36,163 nucleotides of DNA from a virus. The notes below the pieces were generated by a model that saw only the letters and a list, made by a program, of their open reading frames with translations, was not told where the DNA came from and searched no databases. The position numbers and the translations under genes are program-made. The DNA is taken from positions 1-36,163 of IMG/VR virus record IMGVR_UViG_3300030389_002642; one strand, 5' to 3'. Of this stretch, positions 35,043 to 36,163 are shown piece by piece. How positions within the stretch are numbered: the stretch's first letter is position 1; each line of letters opens with the position of its first letter.

Positions 35043-35432
35043 ATGGCAAAGCTTGAAAGCAATTTTTGGCAAGAAGTCAAAAAGAAAACCCAACAATTTC
35101 AATGGGTTCGGCTTGAATCGTGGGCAGGTCAAGGCGTCCCCGATTTGCTCGGCACGACAAAAGAAGGGAAGTTTTTCACGGTTGAATTAAAAGTAACAAA
35201 AAGCAACCGCGTGAATATCTCGCCTCATCAAATAGCCTTTCATAAATCTAGGAAGAAATCGCCCTCTTTTTTCTTAGTAAAGTCCCTCGTCCATGGGCAG
35301 TCTAAAAAATCTCAGATATATCTAGTTCCTTCGTCCCTTGTGGATTTGCTCATCAATGATGGACTTGTGGCTTTCTCGCCCCTTGTGGATTGGAATGATC
35401 TTGTGACTAAGCTCGATCAACTTGTGGCTTGA
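35043..35432 (+). CDS. VRR-NUC-type nuclease (Holliday-junction resolvase-like)
   Basis: The 129-residue protein has the VRR-NUC/PD-(D/E)XK motifs: Glu5 in the N-terminal helix (SNFWQEVKKK), GVPDLLG (Pro33-Asp34), FTVELKV (Glu48-x-Lys50) and SPHQIAFH (Gln63). Such small enzymes cut branched DNA. The C-terminal third has five CTT GTG (Leu-Val) codon pairs, an odd repetition at DNA level. Codon choice (for instance CTC, CGT, CCC) differs a little from the TTA/CTA preference elsewhere, which hints at a recent gain but is weak evidence. No ribosome site precedes the start; it is divergent from the small-gene array across 121 non-coding bases. Confidence 0.85.
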   Translation: MAKLESNFWQEVKKKTQQFQWVRLESWAGQGVPDLLGTTKEGKFFTVELKVTKSNRVNISPHQIAFHKSRKKSPSFFLVKSLVHGQSKKSQIYLVPSSLVDLLINDGLVAFSPLVDWNDLVTKLDQLVA

Positions 35433-35443
35433 TTTGTCAAAGG

Positions 35444-35464
35444 TCCATCGTCCATCGTCCATGG
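35444..35464. repeat. Short tandem repeat TCCATCG, TCCATCG, TCCATGG
   Basis: Three adjacent 7-base units follow the VRR-NUC stop. They lie at the start of the non-coding gap 35433-35586, which carries further repeats and a promoter. A binding site or a recombination relic is possible. No more can be said. Confidence 0.6.
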
Positions 35465-35471
35465 TCGTTTT

Positions 35472-35513
35472 ACTGGCACAAATTAATTTATTCACTGGCA
35501 CAAATTAATTTAT
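35472..35513. repeat. Two 20-bp direct repeats, 22-base period, upstream of a promoter
   Basis: ACTGGCACAAATTAATTTAT occurs at 35472-35491 and again, exactly, at 35494-35513. The spacing of two helical turns is typical of tandem regulator binding. The copies end eight bases before a candidate -35 element at 35521, so an activator or repressor acting on the 35587 operon is plausible. Confidence 0.8.
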
Positions 35514-35520
35514 AAATAAC

Positions 35521-35549
35521 GTGACTTCTCTTATATAAGTCTGTATGAT
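35521..35549 (+). promoter_or_regulatory. Candidate sigma-70 promoter of the right-end small genes
   Basis: GTGACT (35521-35526) and TATGAT (35544-35549) with a 17-base spacer match TTGACA/TATAAT at 4 of 6 and 5 of 6 positions. The gene at 35587 follows at a normal leader distance with a good ribosome site. The direct repeats lie immediately upstream. It is one of the better promoter candidates in the window. Confidence 0.6.
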
Positions 35550-35586
35550 GGACACATACATTTAATTTTTAAACAGGAGAAAACAA

Positions 35587-35790
35587 ATGACTTTTACAGA
35601 AAAAGAAATATTAGAAGAACTTAAAGAGTTTTGGCTAGACCCATATACTACCGATAATCAATATGTAGAAATGGAATGTTTTGTCAATAATTTATTGCAT
35701 AAAAGAAATCCTAAATATTTTGTTTTAAGAAACTTAGGTAAAAGACAACTAGAACAAAAACAACAACTTAGAAAAGAGGAGATAGCATAA
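35587..35790 (+). CDS. Small acidic/basic helical protein, 67 aa, unknown
   Basis: ATG 35587 lies behind ACAGGAGAAAACAA. The product (MTFTEKEILEELKEFWLDPY, ECFVNNLLHKRNPKYFVLRN, LGKRQLEQKQQLRKEEIA) is helical with an acidic front and a Lys/Gln-rich tail. The last codons AAA GAG GAG ATA GCA TAA give the next gene its ribosome site and TAATG overlap. No known family. Confidence 0.6.
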   Translation: MTFTEKEILEELKEFWLDPYTTDNQYVEMECFVNNLLHKRNPKYFVLRNLGKRQLEQKQQLRKEEIA

Positions 35791-35930
35791 TGACTGAAAC
35801 TAAATTTATGGCACTCTGCGAAAAGTACACTGTTCATCCATCTATTGCATTTGAAAACGAAGCTTTAAAAGAAGCTTTACTTTGGCGAGACGATGAATTG
35901 GTTGAGGCAATCTTACAGGAGGATTTTTAA
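35790..35930 (+). CDS. Tiny phage protein, 46 aa
   Basis: ATG 35790 overlaps the previous stop (TAATG). The peptide MTETKFMALCEKYTVHPSIA, FENEALKEALLWRDDELVEA, then ILQEDF resembles a recurrent small phage protein (TE--F-ALCEKYT--P-IALEN). The end (CAG GAG GAT TTT TAA) carries the ribosome site of the next gene, whose start follows without a gap. Function unknown. Confidence 0.65.
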   Translation: MTETKFMALCEKYTVHPSIAFENEALKEALLWRDDELVEAILQEDF

Positions 35931-36163
35931 ATGACTAATCGAAAAATAAATATCAGAGAAAGAACAATCTCAGAATTGATCTGTGAATATGCTTATGCAG
36001 TACACACAGACCAACCAGAATTGTTTACTTACTTTAACCCAGAAGAAGTTCACATTTTAGGATTTTTTACTTCGCCAACATTTGCCGAACAATGGGCAAG
36101 AGATATTTTCGAGTGGGCACACAGAAACTACGGCGATGATATTCCAGACCTATATAGGGTGGA
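35931..36163 (+). CDS. Small phage protein, 3' end outside window
   Basis: ATG 35931 follows the previous stop directly. The frame is open for 77 codons to the window end: RKINIRERTISELICEYAYA, VHTDQPELFTYFNPEEVHIL, GFFTSPTFAEQWARDIFEWA. The pattern of helices with aromatic residues fits a small cytoplasmic protein; no family recognised. It continues the operon from 35587 and is incomplete here. Confidence 0.65.
   Translation, partial: MTNRKINIRERTISELICEYAYAVHTDQPELFTYFNPEEVHILGFFTSPTFAEQWARDIFEWAHRNYGDDIPDLYRV

Noticed and set aside
35473-35500. Sigma-54-like TGGCAC elements in the direct repeats
   Set aside because: The downstream TTGC half at the required spacing is missing in both copies, so a sigma-54 promoter is not supported.
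1-36163. tRNA genes, CRISPR arrays, insertion sequences, integrase and attachment sites
   Set aside because: I looked for cloverleaf-like segments, regular repeat-spacer arrays, transposase motifs and integrase motifs and saw none. A covariance-model tRNA scan would settle the first point.

Overview
The window is 36.2 kb of a tailed phage genome, incomplete at both ends. The best match is a lytic-type, short-tailed (podovirus-like) marine phage of a Gram-negative host. The evidence is very tight gene packing on both strands, a two-component spanin pair, a P22 gp10-like tail/stabilisation protein, very large internal-virion-type proteins instead of a tape measure, a family A DNA polymerase, and several small families familiar from uncultured marine phages. 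No tRNA, integrase, CRISPR or insertion sequence is visible. The large terminase, portal and major capsid genes are absent and presumably lie beyond the window. The host cannot be named from sequence alone; spanins and an outer-membrane CsgG pore imply a diderm.

Layout. 1-18782 (+) is the late/virion block: a tail-fibre-like protein (cut at its 5' end), five small membrane proteins (candidate holins), a curli-like module (CsgF, CsgG, a curlin-repeat protein and a FecR-domain protein), a tail/stabilisation protein, five short lysine/arginine-rich proteins, a conserved virion-type protein, the lysis genes (i-spanin, o-spanin, GH24 endolysin) and three successive virion proteins of 399, 824 and 1625 aa. 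26845-18779 (-) is the replication block: unknown small genes, a coiled-coil protein, a candidate ssDNA-binding protein, an archaeo-eukaryotic-type primase, a UvrD-like SF1 helicase, DNA polymerase I, a small ribbon-helix-helix-like protein and a PD-(D/E)XK exonuclease. 26955-31497 (+) holds a SNF2-type SF2 helicase, a SET-domain protein, a thermonuclease, a PAPS-reductase-like PP-loop enzyme, a 406-bp non-coding region packed with CCTAATGTGA repeats, and a small terminase-like gene. 34921-31494 (-) is an array of fourteen tiny genes, mostly overlapping end to start. 35043-36163 (+) holds a VRR-NUC nuclease, a repeat-rich control region and three more tiny genes, the last cut by the window end.

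The most striking content is the curli-like module at 2037-5018. The phage encodes the outer-membrane secretion pore (CsgG), its channel partner (CsgF), a secreted curlin-like repeat protein and an exported FecR-domain protein. No CsgE or CsgC is visible. The genes are nested so that two of the signal peptides are encoded inside the preceding gene in another frame. I infer that infected cells could export a phage-encoded amyloid-like fibre, or that the pore serves lysis or exclusion. Other points of interest are the iteron-like region before the small terminase, a Leu at the Phe762-equivalent of the polymerase, two convergent junctions sharing the same 4-nt stop overlap, and the recurring SD-plus-stop junctions of the small-gene array.
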